A DNA stretch of 64,000 nucleotides from Glutinoglossum americanum (taxonomy: Eukaryota > Ascomycota > Geoglossomycetes > Geoglossales > Geoglossaceae): positions 121,643 through 185,642 of the forward strand of contig JAGHQL010000024.1 of NCBI GenBank assembly GCA_020080175.1. The letters run 5' to 3'. The notes beneath the pieces were generated by a model that saw only the letters and a list, made by a program, of their open reading frames with translations, did no database searches and was not told where the DNA came from. Positions 50,377 to 64,000 of the stretch are shown here, in pieces (the stretch's first letter is position 1; every line of letters begins with the position of its first letter). Made by a program: the position numbers and the translations under genes.

Positions 50377-52242
50377 TTAGCTCAAGTTACGGACGATATA
50401 GAACAAGAGATATGCATCGGCGGATAGTACCTCTTGTTCAGAAGCTAGGGTTACCTTGCTATCGTCGAAGCGAAACCACTAAGACATAGTTAGAGCACTT
50501 GTATATTATCTAAGATGACAAGGCTCATCATACCTGACGTCCCTCACGAGCATATGAGACGTAGTGACCTGTGTCGATCGTTCCTAGATGTACTATAACG
50601 CCTAGAAGGTCATACATCTCGGAGCCTACGGCTTTCGATCGCTTTGACCTTGCCGTGTAGGTGAATGCGTCGAGCTGTAGTGGAAATTGCACCTTATAGT
50701 CCAGCTTTGATGATGTTGATGAGACGTTGGCAAATCTCTGTGCCGAATCACTAGCTTAGCAGTAGGCATCGATGACCCGAGGGGGATTGTGGCCTCATAC
50801 CTTTAACTGAAGGCATAGAACAGATGGTAGCCTACTGAGACTTAGCTGTTTCGTGGCTCCCTGATCAGTTGCTGAGCAACGTTCACAATTATAGTTATTC
50901 AGCTTTTCAGGGCTAGTAAACCTGTCAAAGCAGCTATGAAGATCTTGAATGGTGCCATGAACTTCTGCTTCCATTGCGTTGCTCCTCCCTTGAAGTTCAA
51001 GATTCAGCTCCATTACAGGATCCACCGCAGTAGTAACGTTGTGGCACTTTTCGCATGTAACATCGCTTTGTAGTTTGCCGTAGAACGATTTATGGATGAT
51101 GCATTCGCATACCTCTTCATCACTTAAATCGGACCCACCTCCATTTGAAGCATGAAGCTGCCCCAAGACGAAGTGGAGATACTCATGGGCGTCTTGCATC
51201 TCGTTCCCAACCTGGTCTCGAAATAATCCCTAGGATATGCCGTGAGCTGGTGGGAAAAATACCAATACCGCTACTAAAGAAGATCGCATACCTGCTGGGT
51301 CAGCCAGGATTTGGCAAGAATGTCAACCGCTCCGAACCCATCTGTTTTGTCGCTAGCAAAGAATTCCGTGAAAACCTCATCCATGGCACAGCTCAGGCAG
51401 ATCTCTCTGTCACATTTTGTAGAATCATGACCATCACCGAGGAAGAAGTTCCTAACGATAGGGTTATGAATTAGACTTTGAATTACCACGCTCATAAAGC
51501 AAGTCTGTCCCATGTTGTAGAGTCCTCTCAGGCCAGTTGCACCGCATGGAGCTAGCAGGGTGTTGGAATCAATGCATCTTGAGTCGTCAGGGGATGACTG
51601 AAATTCGTCGATCTTTCTCTTCGCGCCAGCTACATTGGAGGGTTATTTTCTACACTAACATGCCATCATTGCCATGTTGCACACCTTTGCTGAATGATTT
51701 TCTTGTCAACCTCAACTCTTCCAAAGTCGGGTCATATACAAAGTCGCGGCAGAGGTGACAATATAGACAACCAGTTTGGGAATCAATAGCTGGGCCTTAT
51801 GTTAGCGTTTTACTTGGAGAGGCATTGAACACATTGTTTTAGCTTCCGTACCGAAAATGTGTTGCTTGTATCTCGAATGCACACTACTCTCCTTGGAGCT
51901 GCTAATTACACCACATTGGAGACATAAGTGAGTTGATCTAAGGGATGTAACAGACGTCCCATCATCCTGGTCAGTTTTATATGTTTGCGCAATGACCCGG
52001 GATTTTTCTGAGAGGACATCCAGTAGCATCGCATAATGTTTGATAGTTTGCGCCTTTGTATTTTGGCTTTGGGTCAAAAGCCTCTGGAGATGGTCTTGTT
52101 CCCAACTGTTAACGAGCGCACGCAGAAGAGCCACATCGATTATTTACGTACCGCATCCGTAAATAGGAACCGCTGACCAGCTTGTGGTTTTAGTTCTCTT
52201 GTTAGTTTTGGGGGGTGATGTTGTCGATTTGCTGTTCTCCAT
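50377..52242 (-). CDS. ubp8: Ubp8, SAGA deubiquitinase
   Basis: Ubiquitin-specific protease of the SAGA coactivator DUB module, removing ubiquitin from histone H2B. Minus-strand exons 52242-52148, 52105-51852, 51789-51685, 51629-51292, 51229-50801, 50737-50534 and 50478-50377 give 508 residues. The N-terminal ZnF-UBP has HLCLQCG, then CLYCHLCRDFVYDP. The catalytic Cys box is GLYNMGQTCFMS (C195), then QDAHEYLHF, and a zinc-binding pair CEKC ... CERC. The His box is GTIDTGHYVSYAR (H465). It ends in ADAYLLFYIVRN. All introns are GT-AG; the first is only 42 nt. H2B, its likely substrate, is encoded about 6 kb away. Confidence 0.95.
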
Positions 52243-52800
52243 TGTTTCAGCGCCCGCGAGACAGAGGTTATGGGGAAAGTACGATGTTAAAAGGGAAGCA
52301 TGAGTGGAAGAGAGAAACTGAAGGCTAGTGGGTACGGAAGCTCGTTCGCGCGGTGTTGCGAATGGTGGCCGCAATTTAGCTGTATTGAACCGTGCACAAT
52401 AGACGAAAAGTTCCGCAAGTGGGTTTATCGACAATAGTAGGTACACACTCTGCCAATCGACGCCACAACAGCTAGTTTAGTATGTACTACACAATATAGA
52501 CCAAATCACTCTCCTTCTAGTCGCTAATTAAATAAGCATATAAAAAGTTGGTATCCCTGTTCTGAGTTAAGAGTCCAATACAAGAATAACCGCGTATAAA
52601 GTATACGGCGGCGAGAAGTATTGCCACTTTGTCATCATATGACAACTACCATCCCCTTTCGAAACTGGTATGGCTATGCGTGGCTAAGAACGACTCTTTA
52701 ATGGCCGACTTGGTATCTCTAGGTAATAACGCATTATACAACACACGCCACAGACTCGTGGCCTGAAGATTGTCCTAAGATATTCGACCGGCACTTCAGT
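52243..52800. other. Intergenic: ubp8 promoter and dam1 3' flank
   Basis: 558 bases between tandem minus-strand genes; nothing further recognised. Confidence 0.55.
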
Positions 52801-53622
52801 TCATCTAATGCCACGGCTCCTTGCTCTCGCCAATCCGCTGCCTCGTGTTCCACGCGCCGCCCCTCTCCCAATCCCGCTACGACCTGGGATCCCCCTAGAT
52901 GGTCCCCCGATGGTTCTTGACGGTGGTGCTGGCGTTGAAAACCTCGCAGTAGTCTTTGAAGACGTTGGAGGATTGTCGACAAACGAAGTATCAGTCGTCC
53001 TACAATTCAGAAGGTCGTGATTAGATCGAAGGCAATAGGATGGATCATGATAAGACATACATGAAGGTGGCTTCAGCGTCAAAATCAGGACGGAGCTTGT
53101 CAGAGCCCACAGAACGTCCTACATATAGTTAGCATTAGGCCCATCTAGTTCCGCGGGGGGCGAGGTAAGTTACCTAGCGTTTCTTCCTGGCAGCGCGCTC
53201 TCTTAAACGACTCAGAGATTGGTGCCTAGTTGGGTGAGTTCCGGCACACAGCAGAAATCCCGATATGTGCGAGCTACCTCAGAGAAGTCTACGCAAAATG
53301 CGTTCATATTAAGTCCATAGAGAAAACTTGCAAAACTTTCGCTAAAACGCGCCAAACTCTCATGCATAGACTGAAGATGCTCGAAATTGGACTCCAGATC
53401 GGCCATCGAGTCGGACAGCTCAGCGAAGGCTGGCTCTAGTGTCTCAAGAGGGAAGTATGAGGTATCTCCGGCACCGAGTCGATTAGTGTATGTGTGGCTT
53501 TCGCGGAGAGAAGAGCGCGACGAGGGGCGGAGTGGGGTGGTCGGCCTTGATGTTGGGCGACGATTGCGAGACGCCGATCGCTGGGCGCTGCTGTTTTGAA
53601 GGGGAGTGGTTGATGTGGACAT
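52801..53622 (-). CDS. dam1: Dam1, DASH kinetochore complex subunit
   Basis: Subunit of the fungal-specific DASH/Dam1 ring that couples kinetochores to microtubules. Minus-strand exons 53622-53278, 53225-53174, 53118-53061 and 52999-52801 give 217 residues. A Ser/Thr/Arg-rich N-terminus (SRPTTPLRPSSRSSLRE) precedes the conserved core, which includes LEPAFAELSDSMADLE, then MHESLARFSESFASFLYGL and NMNAFCVDF. The C-terminal tail is basic with GR/RG and Pro repeats (SGIGRGAARGTRGSG), which suits microtubule binding. All introns are GT-AG. Confidence 0.95.
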
Positions 53623-54114
53623 GGCCGCAAGAGTTTAGGATGATCAATAGACAGATGAGGATTAATGTGGCTGACAACAGCTAGGATTTTGAGGTTAGGA
53701 TTGGTATTCTCGCGTGGGAGAGATGAGACGCGCTTTATTGTTTATCCGCCGAGTATGCAGCACTTATGTAATGGCGATGTGTTGGTGGGTTGCGCTCTAT
53801 AAGTACATAGTGCCCTGAGAAGTGCGTACTGCGATACTCAATTGCTGCTTCCCGAACTGGGCAGTCATATTGTGTTGCATATAGCCACCTCAGAGCACCT
53901 GTCTGTGCAAGGCGATACTCTAATTTGCAGAACTATTCTTTCCCCAATTCGGTGAATATCAATTCGCTGTTAAACAGCTTTGTACACTAGAGCTTACTCA
54001 TCCCGCGGCTCGCCGGTTCATCCTCATAGCACATACCTAAAATTAAATACCCACCCGACCTCGTTCATCGCCGATTGAGAGCTGCTTTCTCTACTGCCAC
54101 TAAGCCTTTCATAT
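53623..54114. promoter_or_regulatory. Divergent promoter region, dam1 / Sec14-like gene
   Basis: 492 bases between divergent start codons. If the Sec14-like protein starts at 54469 instead of 54115, the spacer is 846 bases. No specific motif claimed. Confidence 0.5.
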
Positions 54115-56109
<1,995 letters not shown>

Positions 56110-56329
56110 TGCTCATCTGTGTCCTGTAGAGCCATTAGCTCAGGCGGCAGCAATATCCATTGACGGCACTAGGGTAGGAGACACATTCCGTAACGTCGAC
56201 TAAATGCCTAAAACTTGGGAAACGAATGTCACATGCGGTGTCTTCGGGCTTAGAGAGCATCCTAGGATGCAATGAGATCCATGGAAAGGATGCTCCAGAT
56301 GTGCAATTACCTTCCGAGATAGCTACTTG

Positions 56330-57030
56330 CTACATCTTAGACTTCATCTCCGCAAAAAGCTCCTTCAGCTTATCCATGTCCGTCTTCGCGGCTGGCCATC
56401 CAACTCCCAATCCCTCTTGATCATTTGGTTTAGGTATCTAACTAACCATCAGTGATGTCGCCTACTCTCACCTAAAAACACATTATCATACCATATGGAA
56501 ATGGACCTAGTACGACTGGGGTTAGAATTGGTTCATTGTTCTGGCAATAGAAGAACGGGCTCGCTCATACATGGTCTACCTCCTGGTGGGCAAGATGGCC
56601 ATTGTTTTGTAAGATGTTGTAATTGATAGCGCCAGCGGCAAGTACAAGCTTTTTCGCAACCGGCTGCGAGATAGACTATCAGTCCCGTAGGCTGGTTACG
56701 CTCAAACCCTTGTTATCATACCAAGATCTCCTCTAATTGATCATCGGGAATGTCCGTCAGCTTCGCACCGTGATGTTTCGGTATCACCAGCTACTAGGCT
56801 ATCAGTTGTCTTACGGCCACTCTGGGCCAGCTGAAGACATACTGCGTGCCCTCTGCTCAATGGCTGAATATCCAGGAAAGCCAACACCTTCTCACTCTCA
56901 AAGAGCTTGAAGGCAGGTATATCGCCTACAAGGGCGAGTCACAAGTCAGTAAGCCAATGTACTATGGAACAGATAGTTAGCAGATAGGTAGTGCACCTTT
57001 AATTATCTTGCAGAAGATGCAGGCAGACAT
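56330..57030 (-). CDS. hnt1: Hnt1, HIT-family nucleotide hydrolase
   Basis: Histidine-triad protein of the HINT branch, hydrolysing adenosine phosphoramidates. The six minus-strand exons are too short to stand out as open frames: 57030-56997, 56925-56843, 56790-56722, 56663-56571, 56506-56492 and 56437-56330, giving 133 residues. The N-terminus is MSACIFCKIIKGDIPAFKL, with CxxC; then LAFLDIQPLSRGHALVIPKHH and YNILQNNG. The catalytic triad H-V-H-F-H-M is at residues 93-98. The end reads QEGLGVGWPAAKTDMDKLK. The 15-nt exon 56506-56492 encodes VHFHM, i.e. two of the three triad histidines. All introns are GT-AG. Confidence 0.94.
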
Positions 57031-57997
57031 GAGCGTATCGCTAGGTGCTAAATGTTGGAGATCGATTATGGTCTGTCAGAAGTGAGAGGTTTCCCGGCAT
57101 ATAGCCGAATAAGGACTAGGCAAGACCATCAATGTGCCACATAAACCCATTAATAGGGCTCGCTTGTATCAGGAGTGGAACAAGCTACTTCAGAATCCAT
57201 TTCTTGCCTTTTACCAGAGATGGCCGTGGCTATGTCCAGCAAACTCCTTTCGCTACTCTTTGGAAAAACATATCTGGTTCAAATCAGAACAATCGCCTTT
57301 TTTTTTTCCTTTTTTTTTTAAAAAAACCCTCGGCCACAAATTCGTCCTCTCTTCCTGATAATAAGCTATGACTGAGTCATAGGCTCACTATGAGGGCACC
57401 GAAAATAGCTCCTCGTGGAAGACAAGCACTCTTCGACAACCCACCTTATCATCCCCATAAATTATTTCATCTGTGAGCTCTTAGATTCAGTTTAAATTAA
57501 AACATCACCATGTCAGGAAGGTAACTAACATTTATTTCATTTCATCTAGATGGAAAGGAACCGAAAATATCTTGATCAAGCCGCGATCTCGGTACTGCTT
57601 CGAGGCAATGCGTTAATACTACCTTCTGGAAAACAAGGCCAAGATATAATCTAGGGAAGCAAAGCTCCGTATATCACCAGCAACCTCAAAGAGGATCGCA
57701 TAGAATACCCATAATTAGATCTACAAATGTCGCGCTTGAAAACGGCCACGGTTTGAAAGCCCTCGACTCTAATGATGCAGACTGAAATTTCGGTGAATGA
57801 ATCATTTGATGACGAGAATATCGTCAATTCCCCGACGATTTGTATTGTACAAGCCACGTTACCCCTTAAAACAGACCGTGAAGACATTTGCCCCCAGAAA
57901 CGCAGACCATTCCATGACGCATAATATTAGAAACAGAAAGAACATCGTCGAGAAAACACCCGTTGTCCGCCTAAGACCATTGAAAGGCCTCGGAAGT
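57031..57997. other. Intergenic between hnt1 and H2B
   Basis: 967 bases with no recognisable gene. It holds the hnt1 upstream region and the H2B 3' flank. Homopolymer runs (two T runs, then an A run) occur at about 57298-57327. The small inverted repeat TCGTC...GACGA near 57825-57842 is too short to call as a functional stem-loop. Confidence 0.5.
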
Positions 57998-58683
<686 letters not shown>

Positions 58684-59340
58684 TTTCGAGTTAACTTGGT
58701 GTTAAAAGCCGAAAAAGTTGAAAAGTAGAAGTTAGAGTTGGCTGGATGAGGTGGATGAGTCAAGTAGATAGACACGGGTGGACTGTGTAGTGTTGGATGA
58801 AGTGGGTGGATAAATGGAAGAGGAAGAGCGAGAGGAACAGAGATGGCGAGGGCCGTCGGGTACTTATAGTCTAGAAATTACGTGTGGTGATCTGGGGCTG
58901 GGCGCGCCGACACACAAGCGAAGCGATGGGCCTTTGCTAACACTTTGGCCGTATGGATTCCTGTAGGGGGAAGCATAACGCGCTGCTTTACTTTTGGAGA
59001 GTTTTGGTGTGGGTGGCGCGTTTCTTAGTTGCTCAGGTCACTGTTTGGGAATCTCCCGTTGCTCGCGTCTCTGATTGGTCCGTCGCCCTGCTAGCGAAAG
59101 AGTGATCTGGTCGGCTCCAAGCTTCAACCGCGACGCTCTTATAAGCTGCTCGTCCTCGCACATCGGCCCACTCTCTTTTCCTTCCTCTTCCCTTTCATCG
59201 CTCGCACAACAGACAACCCCCTACGTTACCGACTCATAGCTATCCTTCAAACACAAATCTTGCACATCAGCCGTGTTCATCTCGAACATCTCGATTTTTA
59301 GAACCCTATTTCGGCCCAAGTCCACAGATCCTTATCAAAA
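58684..59340. promoter_or_regulatory. Shared H2B/H2A divergent promoter
   Basis: 657 bases between the divergent histone start codons. TATA-like CTTATAAG at 59138-59145 lies about 200 bases before the H2A ATG. CTATAAGT on the minus strand at about 58861-58868 lies about 180 bases before the H2B ATG. An inverted CCAAT box (ATTGG) is at 59074-59078. Head-to-head H2A-H2B pairs with a common promoter are usual in fungi. Confidence 0.7.
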
Positions 59341-59996
<656 letters not shown>

Positions 59997-60547
59997 GCGG
60001 AATTTCTCTTGTGCGGCTTATTTGATTTGCTTTTTTGATACGATAATGGGGTGTCGTCTGGGAACCGGTTTCGCGTTTGTTTTATTTCGTTACGGGTTGT
60101 ACATTATGTCCATGGCAATGGAATGAACTGGGAAGACCCGATCATGCCTATTGAAAAGTGAGGTCAGGGGAAGGGTTTCACGCCATCTTCCCGCTGCGAT
60201 ATCTGCATTTGTTTGCTTCAACCACCGTTAGGTATCCAGTCTAGTGTGGCGCTCTAGTTTGCGCAGAATGGAATGCACCGCCACCATACGTCGCCCTTAC
60301 CAAGTAATATCAAGTCAGTTGTCTATCCGTTTAAAAAGTATATCCATGATTAGATGATCAGGCGATGTTATTACATTTGATCACAATATTTATCTAACCT
60401 GAGATACGAAAAGCAGCGTTTCACTTGCCCCGTATAAGGACTAACGTCAAGTGAAGTAGGCCGCTTGCAAAACAGATCAAAATCCACCCACAAGCGGCTT
60501 ACTCATTTCTTGACGAAACCCAATGAACCGCATGATTGATGAGAACA
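59997..60547. other. Intergenic between convergent H2A and complex I B22 gene
   Basis: 551 bases, presumed 3' UTRs on both sides; nothing else recognised. Confidence 0.55.
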
Positions 60548-61038
60548 TTATAGTGTCATAGGCGGAGGGGCTAGAACAATATCAGTTTATGAAGCATCCA
60601 AGCTGGGGCATCACTCACGATCCAAGATAGGAACCGGCATATTCCTTTCATATTTCGAGCCTAATAGAGTCAATTAGGAACCCATGGGGCTGGAAAAACG
60701 TATTTCGTACCTCCAGGAGCTGTGGGTGCATGATACGGATCTGGATGCTTCCACTTCCCCAATAGATCTTCGGCCTCTTGGAAAAGAACCTGCACAAGGT
60801 CAGGAGATGTATTTCTGATTCCAGCATCAGCACGTACTTTCTGCTGACGAGGATCCCGCACATTCCTATTCTCTTCAAAAAGTGATCGGATATAGAGCGC
60901 CTGCCCCCGCCAGAGGCTACGGTGTACGGCCCAATCGAGTGACAGCTTCAAGGACCGGCGGTAGAGCGAACTACCGATTGTTAGCACTGTGCGAATCGTA
61001 AGTGGACAAACATACCACACAGCCTGCTTGCTCGCCAT
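60548..61038 (-). CDS. Complex I B22 subunit (NDUFB9 homologue, LYR protein)
   Basis: Accessory subunit of mitochondrial complex I. Minus-strand exons 61038-61016, 60970-60711, 60660-60619 and 60570-60548 give 115 residues. The LYR-type motif SLYRRSLKLSLDW appears after the first junction, then WRGQALYIRSLFEENRNV, LLGKWKHPDPYHAPTAPGGSKYERN and a Pro-rich end PILDPPPPM. Without the last two introns the protein would end in unrelated residues, whereas spliced it matches the family C-terminus. The first intron (45 nt) is in frame but has GT-AG ends and a GCTAAC branch site, so I removed it. Confidence 0.92.
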
Positions 61039-61292
61039 CTTGTTCGCCTCGATAGTGGGAATGACGACTGTCGGTTGGGTGAAAGAAAGTGTTCTCGTTA
61101 TGTTCCCCGTTTTCGATGGTGCTGCAGCGCCAAGAACTTCGGGCTAAAAGAACTTATGAATGTAATTATGCAAAATCTATGCAATCGCTTTCCGAAGCTT
61201 CCAGGTTTTGAAGCTCCACCAACATCCATTCTTAGGTGACATTTCACTAACCGCCTCGCTCCCCTAACTCACAGGACCAGAAATTTATAACT
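61039..61292. promoter_or_regulatory. Divergent promoter region, complex I B22 / kgd2
   Basis: 254 bases separate the start codons of two nuclear genes for mitochondrial proteins, so a common bidirectional promoter is likely. No specific factor site is claimed. Confidence 0.55.
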
Positions 61293-63235
61293 ATGGCGAG
61301 CCGACAGTGTATTCACCGACTGGCCAGAACTCCGAGAGCATTATCGAGACTCTATTCAATCAGACTAGCCGGTGCAATCTCTTTAGACCATGCACACAAC
61401 ACATCTTCTAAGATGCGCCGTTCTACTTCAGCCATTCCGAGGTAACTCGAGAACTACCTGCAACTCTAATGGTCATTGGTATTGGCCAACGCGCTGACGA
61501 CGGTTGTAGGAGAGAATTCAGCGCCTCTCATGGGCTCCGATTAAATTCTACTCAGCCCCGTTTATACGGTATGCCTTCGTGTATTAATTAAAGAAAAAAG
61601 GGCTGACGTCTACTCCAGCAGAGAGTATTGTGAAGGTCCCCGAAATGGCAGAATCTATTTCCGAAGGAACGCTGAAACAATGGCAAAAAAGTAGGAAAAT
61701 AGCCCATTAATCTGCCTCTGTTTCGAGAGGTACTTACCATCATTCAAATAGAGATTGGTGAATATGTGGAGCAGGACGAGGAAATTGCTACGATTGAGAC
61801 AGACAAGGTGAGGCCATGACATGGAACATAGCAGTATATCGCCTAGCATCTGACTACTTCACTAGATCGATGTTGCCGTCAATGCACCTGAGGCCGGCAC
61901 GATCAAAGAGTTCCTAGCAAAGGAAGAGGATACGGTAACAGTTGGTCAAGACCTAGTAAAAATAGAACTTGGAGGTTCCCCCAAAAGCCACGAAGATAAG
62001 GAGGTAGTAAAAGAGCAACCCAAAGAACCAACCCCCAGTCAGCAACAAACACCACCCAAACCCAAGCCATCCTCAGAGGTAGACTCAAGACCCACACAAG
62101 AGTCTAGCCCACCACCTTCTCTAAAGGATAAAAAGGAGGTCGCAAAGAAAGAGGGGCCTACCGAGCCAAAATGGCCAGAGTCAAAGACTGAGCCCCCATT
62201 TGCTAGCAGAGAGGAACGTCGGGTAAGGACCGCTCACACCAACTCGGATGGTGAAATTGGCTTACTCACACGACCTAGGTTAAAATGAATCGCATGCGCC
62301 TACGAATCGCCGAACGGTTGAAACAATCGCAGAATACTGCGGCGTCATTAACTACCTTTAATGAGGTTGATATGTCATCGTTGATGGAATTCCGTAAGTT
62401 ATATAAAGATGAGATTCTTAAGAAAACTGGCGTCAAATTGGGGTTCATGAGTGCGTTTTCCCGCGCCTGCATACTTGCAATGAAGGATATACCCGCGGTA
62501 AATGCCTCTATTGAAGGTCCCAACGGTGGAGACACAATAGTTTATCGCGATTATGTGGACATAAGTGTCGCTGTTGCGACAGAAAAAGGCCTGGTAACAC
62601 CGATCGTACGAAATGCAGAGTCTCTGGACCTCATTAGCATTGAACGAGCAATTGCAGACCTAGGAAAGAAGGTTCGTCTATAGGCTATCTACACCCAATC
62701 ATAGCTAAATGTGATCTCCAGGCCCGAGATAACAAGTTAACTATTGAGGACATGGCTGGTGGAACTTTCACCATCAGTAATGTGGGTTTGTCCTTACATT
62801 GCGTGTCTGCCACCCGTACTGATGCCCCCAGGGCGGTGTATTCGGGTCTTTGATGGGTACCCCTATCATCAATCTTCCGCAGACCGGTGCGTTCACTGCA
62901 GGCACCAGAACGTCTATATCCTCCAACTAATTTAACTTAGCCGTTCTGGGGTTGCATGCAATCAAAGACAAGCCGGTTGCCGTCAATGGGAAGGTCGAGA
63001 TTAGACCCGTGAGAGGACATTCTAAATTCTTGCTCGGCGGGTAGTTGCTGATAATATGCAGATGATGTACCTCGCCCTAACTTATGATCACCGCCTCCTC
63101 GATGGGAGAGAAGCCGTGACTTTCCTCGTCAAGGCAAGTTGATTTCATAGTTGTAAGCGCTTCCCCTTGCTAATCAGCTCCTTTCCGCAGATTAAAGAGT
63201 ATATAGAAGATCCGCGAAGGATGCTTCTCGGTTAA
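61293..63235 (+). CDS. kgd2: Kgd2, dihydrolipoyl succinyltransferase (E2 of 2-oxoglutarate dehydrogenase)
   Basis: Core E2 enzyme of the mitochondrial 2-oxoglutarate dehydrogenase complex. Eleven exons: 61293-61441, 61510-61568, about 61619-61690, 61752-61807, 61866-62222, 62279-62671, 62722-62781, 62832-62886, 62941-63008, 63062-63133 and 63191-63235, giving 461 residues. An Arg-rich presequence ends near RREFSASHG. The lipoyl domain ([14 protein letters not shown] ... IETDKIDV) has the lipoyl lysine at K112, just before an intron. A Pro/Lys linker follows. The catalytic domain has [15 protein letters not shown], then VGLS-type loops and DHRLLDG (H433). It lacks an E1/E3-binding domain, as is normal for eukaryotic Kgd2. 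The last intron has a GC donor. Confidence 0.95.
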
Positions 63236-64000
63236 GAAAGTGGGTTTCAAGCCCACGCGTAAAAGGAGTAAGCGCTTTGCGATTGTACATTAGATCACCG
63301 GATAATTTCGAGTGGTGCACTTCACAGCATATAGTAAAGACATTATCCTTAGGAGACCTATATCCTAAGATAATATAAGATCCTCGGAATTTAGACCATC
63401 GAAGAGAAGTGATAATCCCATCGCAATTTTTATATTAGTACGTTGGAAGGCCCGGGGTGCGTCCGAACCGCCTTGTCAATTGATATGGGGAAGAAGAGTT
63501 AGTCATTGATTTATAGCTATTGTATGATCTCATTGGACCTGGGTAAATATAGTAAGAAAAGAATAACCTAATAGCAATCTGAAGTCGAAATTTAACTGCT
63601 TTACATATTTGCACTCAGGAATAAAGTGGCAAATTAATTATTAATTTTTATAATTGTAATAAGTTACATTGGGGATTTTTAAGATCTTCACTAAAGTGCC
63701 TAGAAGTAGACTTTTGCTTCTACAACCTCTTTGTGCAGCCTCTTTGCGCAGCCTCTTCACGCAGCTCATTATCTAACCTATCGCTCATTTATACTCAATT
63801 GATCGCTCAGAAAGAGACAAATGAGAAAACTGAAATAAAAACTTTTTCTTCCTTCCTTGTAAGCTATTATCTCCTTCAAGTAAAACAATTTTATCAATAT
63901 GCTCCGGGATGCGTTCAAGCCTAGGTCGGGTACCTAAACCCATTGCTGTTAGACCTTAGCGTAGGTCTGATGGGTTGCAGTGGCAGTGTGCCAGCGTCTA
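63236..64000. other. Right-edge non-coding stretch
   Basis: 765 bases after kgd2. It is AT-rich at 63580-63680 and contains a short tandem repeat (63724-63762). No gene recognised. A 6-bp inverted repeat AGACCT...AGGTCT lies near 63950-63970. Confidence 0.5.
63724..63762. repeat. 13-bp tandem repeat, three units
   Basis: Units AACCTCTTTGTGC, AGCCTCTTTGCGC and AGCCTCTTCACGC follow each other with two to three differences, and a fourth start AGCTC follows. A small slippage-type repeat in non-coding DNA. Confidence 0.8.

Noticed and set aside
57651-57887. 78-residue frame between hnt1 and H2B
   Set aside because: No motif, no plausible exon extension, and a length expected by chance.

Overview
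The window is nuclear DNA of a filamentous ascomycete (Pezizomycotina, most likely Eurotiomycetes). The evidence is: short GT-AG introns of about 40-120 bp in almost every gene; fungal-specific genes (Dam1 of the DASH complex, Rbd2-type rhomboid, Ytp1-like protein, Swi5/Ace2 factor, SAGA deubiquitinase Ubp8); an H2A ending in SQEL; and long pyrimidine-rich leaders. I reconstructed 27 protein-coding genes (one cut by the left edge) and one intron-containing tRNA-Ser. Almost all are conserved housekeeping genes. For every complete model the exon lengths sum to a multiple of three. I see no CRISPR array, no intact transposon and no biosynthetic cluster.

Layout. 1-13 kb: 3' part of cystathionine gamma-synthase, smc6 and dhh1 (all +), a 2.2 kb gene-free stretch, and an ecdysoneless (ECD) homologue (-). 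13.5-24 kb: a spindle-pole-body coiled-coil protein (+), a 3.7 kb gene-free stretch with decayed ~126 bp tandem repeats and a 7-bp repeat, and metacaspase (+). 24.7-33 kb: ubiquitin-S27a fusion (-), Swi5/Ace2 zinc-finger factor (+), SprT-like protease (+), mog1 (-), bud20 (-). 33.7-45.5 kb: mitochondrial aconitase, rhomboid Rbd2 and gaa1 (+), rpn9 (-), complex I 40 kDa subunit (+), metallo-beta-lactamase-fold hydrolase (+). 45.7-53.6 kb: tRNA-Ser(UGA), Ytp1-like membrane protein (-), efm5 (-), ubp8 (-), dam1 (-). 54-63.2 kb: Sec14-like lipid transfer protein (+), HIT protein Hnt1 (-), divergent H2B (-)/H2A (+), complex I B22 subunit (-), and kgd2 (+).

Functionally the genes are unrelated neighbours. 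Loose themes recur: mitochondrial energy metabolism (aconitase, Kgd2, two complex I subunits), chromosome segregation and repair (Smc6, spindle-pole protein, Dam1, SprT-like), and ubiquitin/proteasome (ubiquitin-S27a, Rpn9, Ubp8). Several pairs are head to head over short spacers (rpn9/40 kDa subunit, B22/kgd2, H2B/H2A, dam1/Sec14-like, bud20/aconitase) and may share promoters.

The most unusual features are in gene structure: four microexons of 13-20 nt (one carrying most of the HIT catalytic motif), three GC-AG introns, several introns of only 39-47 nt, a 518-bp intron in the metacaspase, and a splice-site frame problem in the Ytp1-like gene. I did not find a convincing undescribed system. 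Gene names rest on recognising family motifs, not on a database search.
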